From assembly GCA_024695725.1 (NCBI GenBank), contig JAILHQ010000033.1, positions 1 to 55,887 on the forward strand: DNA of 55,887 nt, read 5' to 3'. Under the pieces are notes generated by a model. That model saw nothing but the letters and a program-made list of their open reading frames with translations. It searched no databases and was not told the DNA's origin. The position numbers were made by a program, and so were the translations under genes. Numbering within the stretch: position 1 is the first letter of the stretch; each line of letters begins with the position of its first letter. Shown here piece after piece: positions 44,255 through 51,690 of the stretch. The stretch is from Cyanobacteria bacterium RUI128. GTDB taxonomy: Bacteria > Cyanobacteriota > Vampirovibrionia > Gastranaerophilales > Gastranaerophilaceae.

Positions 44255-44488
44255 TTATGAGAATATTAATAAAAGCGCAATAAATAACGCATAGATAGAA
44301 GTTGCTTCTGCAAGACCTGCACCAATGATGAAGTTTTTGAAAGCTTCTGCTTTAATTTCCGGTTGTCTTGCAATAGCGTCTAAAACACCTTTAGTTGCAA
44401 TCCCCAAACCGAGACCACCACCTAATACACCTAGTGCTGCAATACCTGCACCTAATCTTGATGCGTCAAAAATTTGTTCTGCTGCCAT
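44255..44488 (-). CDS. atpE: ATP synthase c subunit
   Basis: 77 residues, two membrane helices around the ARQPE polar loop. The ion-binding carboxylate is the Glu in GLAEATSIYAL. Compared with the Na+ site of Ilyobacter, the helix-1 Gln is Leu and the Ser after Glu is Ala, while the Thr and Tyr are kept. This favours H+ over Na+ by inference. Forms the membrane rotor ring. Confidence 0.96.
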   Translation of the reverse strand: MAAEQIFDASRLGAGIAALGVLGGGLGLGIATKGVLDAIARQPEIKAEAFKNFIIGAGLAEATSIYALFIALLLIFS

Positions 44489-44554
44489 AATTTTTCCTTT
44501 CTTTTTATTATTTAATTACTTTACTTATTCTTTTATAACTATCTTTTTCTATAC

Positions 44555-44587
44555 ATTTACCCCTATATTTACCCCTATATTTACCCC
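44555..44587 (-). repeat. GGGGTAAAT array after atpB
   Basis: Three exact units at 12-bp spacing on the minus strand, one base after the atpB stop, inside the atp operon between atpB and atpE. Sense orientation. Confidence 0.85.
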
Positions 44588-44588
44588 A

Positions 44589-45290
44589 CTAGTGTTCTTC
44601 CTGAACGGACATAGTGATATATGTCGAAGAAAGAAGAGCAAATACAAGAGCCTGGATAAGGGCTACAAAGAGCTCAAACAACATAAACGGCAGCGGCAAG
44701 AAACACGCTACCATTCCTACAAATGTTGCTATCATTATTTCACCTGCCAAAATGTTGGCAAAAAGTCGAAGTGCCAAAGAGAAAGGACGTACAAACAATT
44801 CCAAAGTATCAATCAGAGTAATAATCAATTCACCCATTGACCAGCCCTTGAAGAAATATTTGCCGCCGTTAACTTTTACACCGTAATACATACAATAGAG
44901 CGCAACAACTATTGCCATTGCCGCTGTCATATTGATATCATTGTTCGGGGAAGCAAGTTCACCCTGAGCCAGATGAACAATTTTGAACGGTATCTGACCG
45001 ACCAGGTTTGCTGTCAGAATAAACATAAACAGCGTTAAGATAAGCGGATTATGTTTCTTTGACTCTTCTTCACCCATACTTCCTGCAGTTATTGCAGAAA
45101 AATAATTTATTATCGATTCCCCTATAAACTGCAATTTTGTAGGGATAACCGATGCGTTTTTAACTATTAATATGGCACCAACCAACAATATACCCATTGC
45201 AAGCCACATTGTAAGAAGTGTATCAAAATTAACACTAATGGCATGACCTGCAAAGACCTTAGTTAGTACCCAATGACTACTTTCACTCAT
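44589..45290 (-). CDS. atpB: ATP synthase a subunit
   Basis: 233 residues, about five membrane helices. The essential Arg is in LALRLFANILAGEI. Also ELFVRPFSLALR and LFELFVALIQALVFALLSS near the end. Makes the two half-channels with the c ring. First gene of the atp run; a promoter lies 40 bp upstream. Confidence 0.96.
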   Translation of the reverse strand: MSESSHWVLTKVFAGHAISVNFDTLLTMWLAMGILLVGAILIVKNASVIPTKLQFIGESIINYFSAITAGSMGEEESKKHNPLILTLFMFILTANLVGQIPFKIVHLAQGELASPNNDINMTAAMAIVVALYCMYYGVKVNGGKYFFKGWSMGELIITLIDTLELFVRPFSLALRLFANILAGEIMIATFVGMVACFLPLPFMLFELFVALIQALVFALLSSTYITMSVQEEH

Positions 45291-45329
45291 ATATATATAG
45301 TACCTTTTCTCTTCTTAATATTTGTTCAC

Positions 45330-45358
45330 AGTCTAGCATATATTTAGCTTTTGTGCAA
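45330..45358 (-). promoter_or_regulatory. atp operon promoter
   Basis: Minus strand: TTGCAC (45358-45353), a 17-bp spacer ending in TGc, and TAGACT (45335-45330). A leader of about 35 nt follows before atpB. Good fit to a sigma-70 promoter with an extended -10. Confidence 0.65.
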
Positions 45359-45406
45359 GAAGTTTACAAGTAAAAATCATTTATTTATACAATTCGAAAT
45401 ATGTGA

Positions 45407-46123
45407 TTATTTAACATAAAAGTTGATATTTACTCTTGAATTAAGAGTCATTGTACCGACTTCAATATTAGTAGATGTTTCAGCCGCATCATTTGCACCT
45501 GCAGATTTTGCCATAAGCATCATTCTCGGCAGGGTTGTACGTCCTGAGAAAGAACATGAACTGTCAACAGATTTTATACCTGTTATTTCTGTTCCGAGTG
45601 CTTTTGCTATACAGTCACCCTGAATTTTTGCTTTCAGTGCAGATTCTGCCAAAAGTTTGTTGGTTTCATTTTCATATTGCGATACCGAATAAGTAATGTT
45701 GTTTACTGAGGTTGCACCATCAGAAGTTGCGGTATCTATCATTTTGCCGACATTTGCAATGTTTTTTGTATGTATTTTTATATTATTTTTAACTTCGTAA
45801 TAATCTAAAACTCTTTTGTTGTTAGTATATTTATAAACAGGGTTTGCGCTGTAGTTTGATGTTTTTATGCTGTCACCGTTTGCCTGATTAAGTAATTTTT
45901 TAAGATCTTCGTAAATCTTTCCGGAAAGTTTCTTATTTTCTTCTGAAGCTTTTGTCATGGAATCTTTTGAAGTCGCTGTCACTTCAACGCTGAAATCAAC
46001 CGTATCAGGAACAAGTTCAACCTGAGATGTTGCACTGACGGATATGTATCCCTGCTCTGCAGCAAAGGCACCTGTTACACAAACTGTCAAAGCTAATAAA
46101 CACAAGATTAAATATTTTTTCAT
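45407..46123 (-). CDS. Secreted SIMPL-domain protein (DUF541)
   Basis: 238 residues from MKKYLILCLLALTVC; signal peptide cleaved after AFA. The rest is a SIMPL fold (ISVSATSQVELVPDTVDFSVEV, VNNITYSVSQYENETNKLLAESALKAKIQGDCIAKALG segments). Periplasmic or outer-surface proteins of unclear function. GGGGAG is 5 nt before the chosen ATG, and TGc-TACAAT (46151-46143) puts the transcription start just upstream, so the leader is only about a dozen bases. Lies between dnaA and atpB. Confidence 0.85.
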   Translation of the reverse strand: MKKYLILCLLALTVCVTGAFAAEQGYISVSATSQVELVPDTVDFSVEVTATSKDSMTKASEENKKLSGKIYEDLKKLLNQANGDSIKTSNYSANPVYKYTNNKRVLDYYEVKNNIKIHTKNIANVGKMIDTATSDGATSVNNITYSVSQYENETNKLLAESALKAKIQGDCIAKALGTEITGIKSVDSSCSFSGRTTLPRMMLMAKSAGANDAAETSTNIEVGTMTLNSRVNINFYVK

Positions 46124-46142
46124 AAAACTCCCCTTTTTCATT

Positions 46143-46151
46143 ATTGTAGCA
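46143..46151 (-). promoter_or_regulatory. Extended -10 of the SIMPL gene
   Basis: TGc-TACAAT on the minus strand with GGGGAG (46133-46128) nearby. Very short but leadered promoter. Confidence 0.45.
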
Positions 46152-46165
46152 TGAATTCAAAATAT

Positions 46166-46193
46166 ATTTACCCCTACCCCTGTATTTACCCCC
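46166..46193 (-). repeat. GGGGTAAAT pair supplying the dnaA stop codon
   Basis: Two exact copies on the minus strand. The first is read AGG GGG TAA and ends DnaA as Arg-Gly-stop. The second lies 9 bp further on. Sense orientation. Confidence 0.8.
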
Positions 46194-47601
46194 TGCATTT
46201 TACTGCTTGTTTAAGTTCTCTGATTGTTTCTTTAACTTCCGTATTTCTGTCGGCAGCTTCTACAACCTTTTCATAGGAATATAGCATTGTAGGGTGTTTT
46301 TTGTTTAAGAAATCTGCAATTTCCTGATAACTTAGTTTTGTCATCTCGCGCGCAAGATAGATAGTATATTTTCTTGCATCTGAAATGTTTTGAGAACGTG
46401 CAGGGCTTTTCAAGTTTTCAACTGTGACATTATATGCCTCAGCAACCGTTTCCGCTATTGTTTGAATAGTAATTTTTTTCGTCTGAACTTCTGCGTTCAA
46501 TATTTTTTGAACAAAATCAAGATTTATTTCTATTCCTTCGATTTCAGCAATAGCTGTAACTTTATTAAAGGCACCTTCAAGTTCTCTTACATTGTTGGTA
46601 AAATTCTGAGCTATGTAGTCAAAAACATCATCTTTTATGCTTAATCTCAAATCGTCAGCCCATTTTTTCAGTATTTCAATTCTTGTTTCATAAGGAGGCG
46701 GCTGAATATCAACTACAATACCCATTTCAAACCTTGTTCTGAGTCTGTCGGGCAGGGTCGGAATATCTTTTGGAAGTCTGTCTGAAGTTATAACGATTTG
46801 TTTATTTAATTGTTGGAGTTGATCAAATATATAAAATAATTCCTCCATGCATTTCACTTTTGACTCGATAAACTGAATATCGTCTATTAATAATATATCG
46901 ACATGTTTAAATTTCTGTCTGAAATTAATCATTGATGCTGTTTTATCTTTTTCTCTCAAACCGTTTATATATTGGTTAACGAAATCTTGTGTTCTTATGT
47001 ATTTAACCTTCTTTCTGGAAAGATTAAACATTGCATAATGCCCTATAGCCTGCATCAAATGAGTTTTACCAAGCCCTGAACCGCCGTAAATAAACAATGG
47101 ATTATATTTTTCTGCCGGTTTTTCGGCTACCATTTTAGCAACAGAATATGCTATTTTACTATTTTCACCAACTACAAAATTTTCAAACTTAAATTTGAGA
47201 TTAAGACCTGTTGACTGCATTTTGGCAAGATGGTCCATGTTCTTTTCTTCTTTTTTCTTGTCGGTTTTTTCGTCCTCGAATACATCATTATAAACAGTTA
47301 TTCTTAATTTACCTCTTTTTTGTCTGTCTTTTCTAAGGGCTTTTACGGTATCTTTGTCACAAATTATCTCAAAATCAACATTATTTCCCGTAACATCTTT
47401 AAAAGTATCTTTTACTTCTTTAAGGTGAAATTGTCTTATAACAGTTGAGGCCATTTCCAAATCAGTGACAACAGTGAATACACCGCCTGTGTATCCTGTC
47501 GGTTCAAAAGAGTTTATCCACGCGTAAGAAGATTCCGGCAACCTGCTTAACAGTCCCAGACGTACCTTCTCCCAAATATTTTCTACCTCAATCATGTCCA
47601 T
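46186..47601 (-). CDS. dnaA: Chromosomal replication initiator DnaA
   Basis: 471 residues. Domain I (about 1-90), linker, AAA+ domain III with YGGSGLGKTHL (Walker A) and LLIDDIQFI (Walker B), and DNA-binding domain IV (about 375-468). The DnaA-box recognition motif, usually GxxDHTTV, reads N-K-K-H-P-T-M-L (about 433-440), so the conserved Asp is Lys and the next Thr is Pro. The start ATG is 6 nt after TACAAT on the minus strand; a second ATG two codons on is possible. The stop codon comes from the GGGGTAAAT repeat. Confidence 0.96.
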   Translation of the reverse strand: MDMIEVENIWEKVRLGLLSRLPESSYAWINSFEPTGYTGGVFTVVTDLEMASTVIRQFHLKEVKDTFKDVTGNNVDFEIICDKDTVKALRKDRQKRGKLRITVYNDVFEDEKTDKKKEEKNMDHLAKMQSTGLNLKFKFENFVVGENSKIAYSVAKMVAEKPAEKYNPLFIYGGSGLGKTHLMQAIGHYAMFNLSRKKVKYIRTQDFVNQYINGLREKDKTASMINFRQKFKHVDILLIDDIQFIESKVKCMEELFYIFDQLQQLNKQIVITSDRLPKDIPTLPDRLRTRFEMGIVVDIQPPPYETRIEILKKWADDLRLSIKDDVFDYIAQNFTNNVRELEGAFNKVTAIAEIEGIEINLDFVQKILNAEVQTKKITIQTIAETVAEAYNVTVENLKSPARSQNISDARKYTIYLAREMTKLSYQEIADFLNKKHPTMLYSYEKVVEAADRNTEVKETIRELKQAVKCRG

Positions 47602-47624
47602 ATCATGATTGTAATATAATCATG
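47599..47624 (-). promoter_or_regulatory. dnaA leaderless-type promoter with overlapping inverted repeat
   Basis: On the minus strand TACAAT (47613-47608) is six bases before ATG (47601). A 7-bp inverted repeat, CATGATT-N7-AATCATG (47604-47624), overlaps the hexamer, a natural place for a repressor. A second palindrome GGCATGCC lies at 47642-47649. Confidence 0.5.
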
Positions 47625-47779
47625 TTTTGTCATGGGCTATGGCATGCCAAAAATGAAATAATTTATCATTAAGTTTTGTTAATACATGCAAAAATTAACT
47701 AGCAAATAAAATTTTTAGGGGTGTTACATGAGTACAACCTTTGTTAGTGTATCAACAACAATTTTATAAGGATAAAGAA

Positions 47780-49762
47780 ATGAACATAAGAACTAATTAC
47801 CCTATTCAACAAATGCAAATGCGTTCAAATCAAAACAGTTTACAAAATAAATCTGTTTCAGTTCCCGAACATAACGCAAAAGAACTTGCAAGTTCATCGG
47901 TATGTTTCACGGGATTAGGTGATCTGTTAAGAAGAGGCAGTAAGGTTAAAGGTGAAACAAAAGAACTTATCGAGTTTGCAAGTCAGGTTCTCGGATGTGA
48001 TGCAGGAAAAGTTGCACATATGGCTGAAGGTAAAAAGCCTGAACAATTTAGATTTTTAGCGGCTATGACCGAACATTTCAATGCTCAAAATTTTTATGCT
48101 GAACAGGAAAAAAGAGCAAGAGAAGATGGTAATGTGGTTCTTGAATTATTTAACAGAATTTTAAAACCAAAAGCTGAACATCATCGTATGGTTGAAGGTA
48201 CTAATTTAAGAATGACTGACATTAAAAAATGTTTTGACTTCTGCGAAGATGATCCTAAGAAAATTAATCAAGTTTTTGAAATATATCAAAAAATACCTCA
48301 AATTAAAGGTAGAGAAGAATTAATTGCAGATATGGTTGAATCACCAAATGCAGGTGAATATATAGAAAACTTTGATAAATATTTACCTCATTTCGCTGCA
48401 CAAAAAGAAGTAAAAGGTGCTGTTGCAAACTTAGATAAACAATTAGGTTCAAGTACTCTTGATTTAAGAAGTGATCATATTAAGAAAAATGTTGCTAGAA
48501 TTTTAAAGGAATTCCCTGAAAACAGAGCATTAAAAGCTGAAGATTTTGCAGGTAAATACAATGATGAAGGTGCAAGTCTTATCTCATCAATAAGAATTAA
48601 ATTAGCACCTACCGCAGAATCAATTGAAAGCGGTGACGCTAAAGGTATTTTGAGAATCTTCGGTTCAACAACCAAAGAAAATGCAAAATTCAGATCAGAT
48701 TTCCTCGAAGCAAACTATCATAACTACGGCAAAAGAGATGAAGTAGGTAAAAACGAAATCAACGAAATCGCAGGATTATTTGAATTAGCTGATAAAGATC
48801 CGAATGCAATGCAATTCCTCAGCAGAATAACTGCAGACGAACGCGGTTTAGGCAGAGCAGGCGGTTTCCTTGACTTATTTGACAAATTCGGTGCAGAAAG
48901 ATTAAATGCAGAATCAAAACAGATTTCAAAAATAATTGGTAAAAATCACTGGTCACCGTTAGAAAAAGTTATTGATTACTTAGAAAACGGCAGTTCAAGT
49001 GTTGTCAGCAAAGTCGTTGGTTCCTTCAAGGGCTTATTCAGATCAAAACCGGCTCAAATAACTCCGGTAAGAGATATTGTAACTATTGATACAATGGATT
49101 TTGTTCCTACTATCAAGCCAAGCGTAAATCCTGTAACAATAATTTCTGAAGCTGCTCCAAAAGCTGAAAAACCGGTTGTTTCTGCTCCTGTTATTCAGGC
49201 AGCTGAACCTGTTAAAAAGGCTAAAAGAAGTTACTTAACCTTCAAACCATACGTTCCGAAAGCTCCTAACGCTAAGAAATTACTTGTTATCAATGATGTT
49301 AACGGAATTATTGAAAAGAAATTAGGTTCAAAAGTATTAGACGAACAATCAAAAATTTATGCAAATAAAGCAACTAAAATGAGAGCAAGCATGCTTCCTG
49401 AAATCTTTGAATCTATCAAAGATACAAGAGCAACTGAAAGAGCTAAAGGTACCTTCAGCAGAACTAAATCAGTAAGCAATAAAGATGCTGTTGATTTATA
49501 CACAAGAATCAACGGTAAGAACAAAAAGCTTGTTAACTATATGCTTAAGAAAAGAAATGCTGACGGAACAAGAATGTTCAGTATCAGAGATATTTTAGAT
49601 ACCCTCGCTGATGCTAACAGAGAAATCATTGCAGGTCAAAGCAAATCAACTAAGCTGAACAGATTTACCGCAAAAGATGAACGTGCAATCTATGACAATA
49701 TCTTTGATCAAAAGATTGCAGAATTCGGTAAATTACAAAGAGTAAGATCAAAGAAAGCATAA
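47780..49762 (+). CDS. Unknown 660-residue protein beside dnaA
   Basis: I do not recognise a family. From MNIRTNYPIQQMQM (AAGGA upstream; the TTG frame 13 codons earlier has no ribosome binding site) the first 38 residues are Gln/Asn/Ser-rich, followed by SSVCFTG (39-45), a motif like the DTVSF leaders of two other proteins here. The body is helical and charged, with a first globular block (about 50-410), a Pro/Ala/Val linker (about 420-490) and a second basic block (about 490-660). No signal peptide or membrane segment. Divergent from dnaA. A strong terminator follows. Confidence 0.7.
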   Translation: MNIRTNYPIQQMQMRSNQNSLQNKSVSVPEHNAKELASSSVCFTGLGDLLRRGSKVKGETKELIEFASQVLGCDAGKVAHMAEGKKPEQFRFLAAMTEHFNAQNFYAEQEKRAREDGNVVLELFNRILKPKAEHHRMVEGTNLRMTDIKKCFDFCEDDPKKINQVFEIYQKIPQIKGREELIADMVESPNAGEYIENFDKYLPHFAAQKEVKGAVANLDKQLGSSTLDLRSDHIKKNVARILKEFPENRALKAEDFAGKYNDEGASLISSIRIKLAPTAESIESGDAKGILRIFGSTTKENAKFRSDFLEANYHNYGKRDEVGKNEINEIAGLFELADKDPNAMQFLSRITADERGLGRAGGFLDLFDKFGAERLNAESKQISKIIGKNHWSPLEKVIDYLENGSSSVVSKVVGSFKGLFRSKPAQITPVRDIVTIDTMDFVPTIKPSVNPVTIISEAAPKAEKPVVSAPVIQAAEPVKKAKRSYLTFKPYVPKAPNAKKLLVINDVNGIIEKKLGSKVLDEQSKIYANKATKMRASMLPEIFESIKDTRATERAKGTFSRTKSVSNKDAVDLYTRINGKNKKLVNYMLKKRNADGTRMFSIRDILDTLADANREIIAGQSKSTKLNRFTAKDERAIYDNIFDQKIAEFGKLQRVRSKKA

Positions 49763-49819
49763 TATAACCATATAACACACACAAATTAGGGAAATAACTT
49801 ATAATTTGTTGATACTAAT

Positions 49820-49859
49820 GAGTGAATTATGAAATAATTCACTCTATTTTTTATTTTAC
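49820..49859. terminator. Bidirectional terminator between convergent genes
   Basis: GAGTGAATTAT-GAA-ATAATTCACTC (11-bp perfect stem, 49820-49844) followed by a T-rich tail. It serves the 660-aa gene on plus, and perhaps the HlyD-like gene on minus. Confidence 0.85.
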
Positions 49860-50759
49860 CTTTACTATTGCAGTAACAGATACACCGGGTTTTATGTCGT
49901 AATCGGAATAATCTTCCGTAAACATAATTCTTACCGGAACTTTCCCCGAATTTTTTTCGGAATACTGAACACTGTCAACAACCGCTTTAAATCGTTTTGT
50001 CGGATATGTTTTTATTCTTATTATTACAGGCTGACCTGCAGAGATTTCCGCAGCCTGTTCTTCAGGAAAATTAGCTGTTATCCAGACTCTTCTCGGTACT
50101 ATTGAGAGAAGATTTTGCCCGATTTCTGCGTAATCACCTTCTCTTAAATCTCTTATCTGAATTATTCCATCCTGAGGGGCATAAACCTTTGTATATGACA
50201 AACTGAGTTTTAATTGTTCTATCTCTGATTCAAGCTGTTTAATTTTTTCCATAAGCTCTTCAGGGCTTACTTCCTCTTCTTCAGTTTCTGTTTTCGGTTT
50301 ATTCACATCCGGCTGAACTTTTTCCTGACTTGGAGCAGAAACTATACCTTCGCCGTACATTTTTTCATATTCGTTAAAATTGTGTTTAAAAAATGGGTTT
50401 GTTGTTTGAGCCGGATCCTGATATTTGTCATCTAAATCTCTTTTTAGCAGTCCGAGTTTTATTTTCGTTTCACGTAAATCTTTTTCCGCCTTCTGAAGTT
50501 TCATAATGTTATCGCCCGGATCGATTTCTATAAGTAAATCACCCTTGTTTACTTCCTGATTATCCTGAACATATACGTGTATAACAAATCCATCAGTTTT
50601 AGGAACAACTGACAATAATCTTCCTTCTGTAAAGGCACTTTCTGAAACTTTATAACAATTTGTTATGACAGATTGTACGGTTAAAAATGTAAAAATAACC
50701 GCTAATATTGCCATCGGTATTATAAGATATTTATAGTTTGGCTTTTTAAAACTTTTCAT
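49851..50759 (-). CDS. HlyD-family membrane fusion protein
   Basis: 302 residues. N-terminal membrane anchor (about 10-30), a biotinyl-lipoyl half motif (GFVIHVYVQDNQEVNKGDLLIEIDP), a short acidic Glu/Pro-rich hairpin region (about 130-180) in place of a long coiled coil, then the second lipoyl half (APQDGIIQIRDLREGDYAEIGQ) and beta-barrel (VWITANFPEEQAAEISAGQPVIIRI). EmrA-like periplasmic adaptor. No transporter or TolC gene lies next to it. Confidence 0.85.
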   Translation of the reverse strand: MKSFKKPNYKYLIIPMAILAVIFTFLTVQSVITNCYKVSESAFTEGRLLSVVPKTDGFVIHVYVQDNQEVNKGDLLIEIDPGDNIMKLQKAEKDLRETKIKLGLLKRDLDDKYQDPAQTTNPFFKHNFNEYEKMYGEGIVSAPSQEKVQPDVNKPKTETEEEEVSPEELMEKIKQLESEIEQLKLSLSYTKVYAPQDGIIQIRDLREGDYAEIGQNLLSIVPRRVWITANFPEEQAAEISAGQPVIIRIKTYPTKRFKAVVDSVQYSEKNSGKVPVRIMFTEDYSDYDIKPGVSVTAIVKVK

Positions 50760-50862
50760 TTTTTATCCCGTTACTATTGTTATAATACTTTTGTTATCAA
50801 AAAAAATCAATTTTCTTCAGAAACTTAATAACAAAAAATTTTTTTATTCACGTTAATACAGT

Positions 50863-51690
50863 ATGCTGGATATAAATACTTATTACAATTTTCAACCGCA
50901 TAATTTTCAGAAGAAACAAGTTTCCTCTGTTTTTCTTAAACCGCTTCCTTTTGATACGGTTTCTTTTAAATCAAAAAATCTTTTGGTAAAACCGTCTGAG
51001 GAAATAACGAAAGAAATAAAAAATGCCGTTACTGATAAGAAAATTATCGGTTTTAGTTCGGAAGGTGTTGTTTACGATATTCCCGATACAGAATATTGCG
51101 TAAAAATTTATAACGGTGAAAGTACAAACAACTTCGGAAAATGGAAAATGGATATATCATCACAGGATAAAATAAACCATATTGTAGCAAGAGCTCAAAA
51201 TGATTCGGTAATAATGAAAAAAATCGAAGGCGAACCTCTTAATTGGGAAGAAAAACCTGAAGAAATTTATAATCTGCCAAAATCATCATATAAAAATCTT
51301 TTAATGCAGATTTCTAACGCTTATGATGAGTGTCTTATGTTTGACAAATCACCTGCTAACATTATTTACAACAAAAAAAACAATTCTTTTACCATAATTG
51401 ATTTCTTTGAGCCGAACCCTGATGTAGATGTTCAGTACAGACCGCTTCAATGTATCTTTGAAGCTTTAAAAGCAAGAAAATATGACGAACACAGTGTAGA
51501 TTTAAACAAAAAACTCGGAATAAAACTTTTATCAGTTGTTGATGATGAGTTATCAAAAAAAGAAGAGCCTGATTTTTATATTAACAAATCAGACATAGAA
51601 ACTCTTCTCTATGAAATCTATGTTTCTCAAAGCTTTAAAATACCTGAAGAAGTTGTTAAACTTAGAAAATCTATTGGTGAAAAGATTTAG
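50863..51690 (+). CDS. Kinase-fold protein with DTVSF leader
   Basis: 275 residues. The first 30 residues are polar and aromatic, then DTVSFKS (31-37). The body has a protein-kinase-like layout: a glycine-poor loop GFSSEG (63-68), ATP-binding Lys81 in CVKIY, an Asp161-x4-Asn166 catalytic loop (DKSPAN) and Asp180 in IIDFF for the DFG position. The HRD His is missing, so it is closer to atypical or aminoglycoside-kinase-like enzymes, or may be inactive. No signal peptide. It converges on the PlsC-like gene, with stop codons overlapping by three bases. Confidence 0.6.
   Translation: MLDINTYYNFQPHNFQKKQVSSVFLKPLPFDTVSFKSKNLLVKPSEEITKEIKNAVTDKKIIGFSSEGVVYDIPDTEYCVKIYNGESTNNFGKWKMDISSQDKINHIVARAQNDSVIMKKIEGEPLNWEEKPEEIYNLPKSSYKNLLMQISNAYDECLMFDKSPANIIYNKKNNSFTIIDFFEPNPDVDVQYRPLQCIFEALKARKYDEHSVDLNKKLGIKLLSVVDDELSKKEEPDFYINKSDIETLLYEIYVSQSFKIPEEVVKLRKSIGEKI

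Noticed and set aside
47602..47779. oriC between dnaA and the 660-aa gene
   Set aside because: No TTATCCACA-type boxes or AT-rich unwinding region are seen here. DnaA specificity may differ, so it is not excluded, but the sequence does not support a call.
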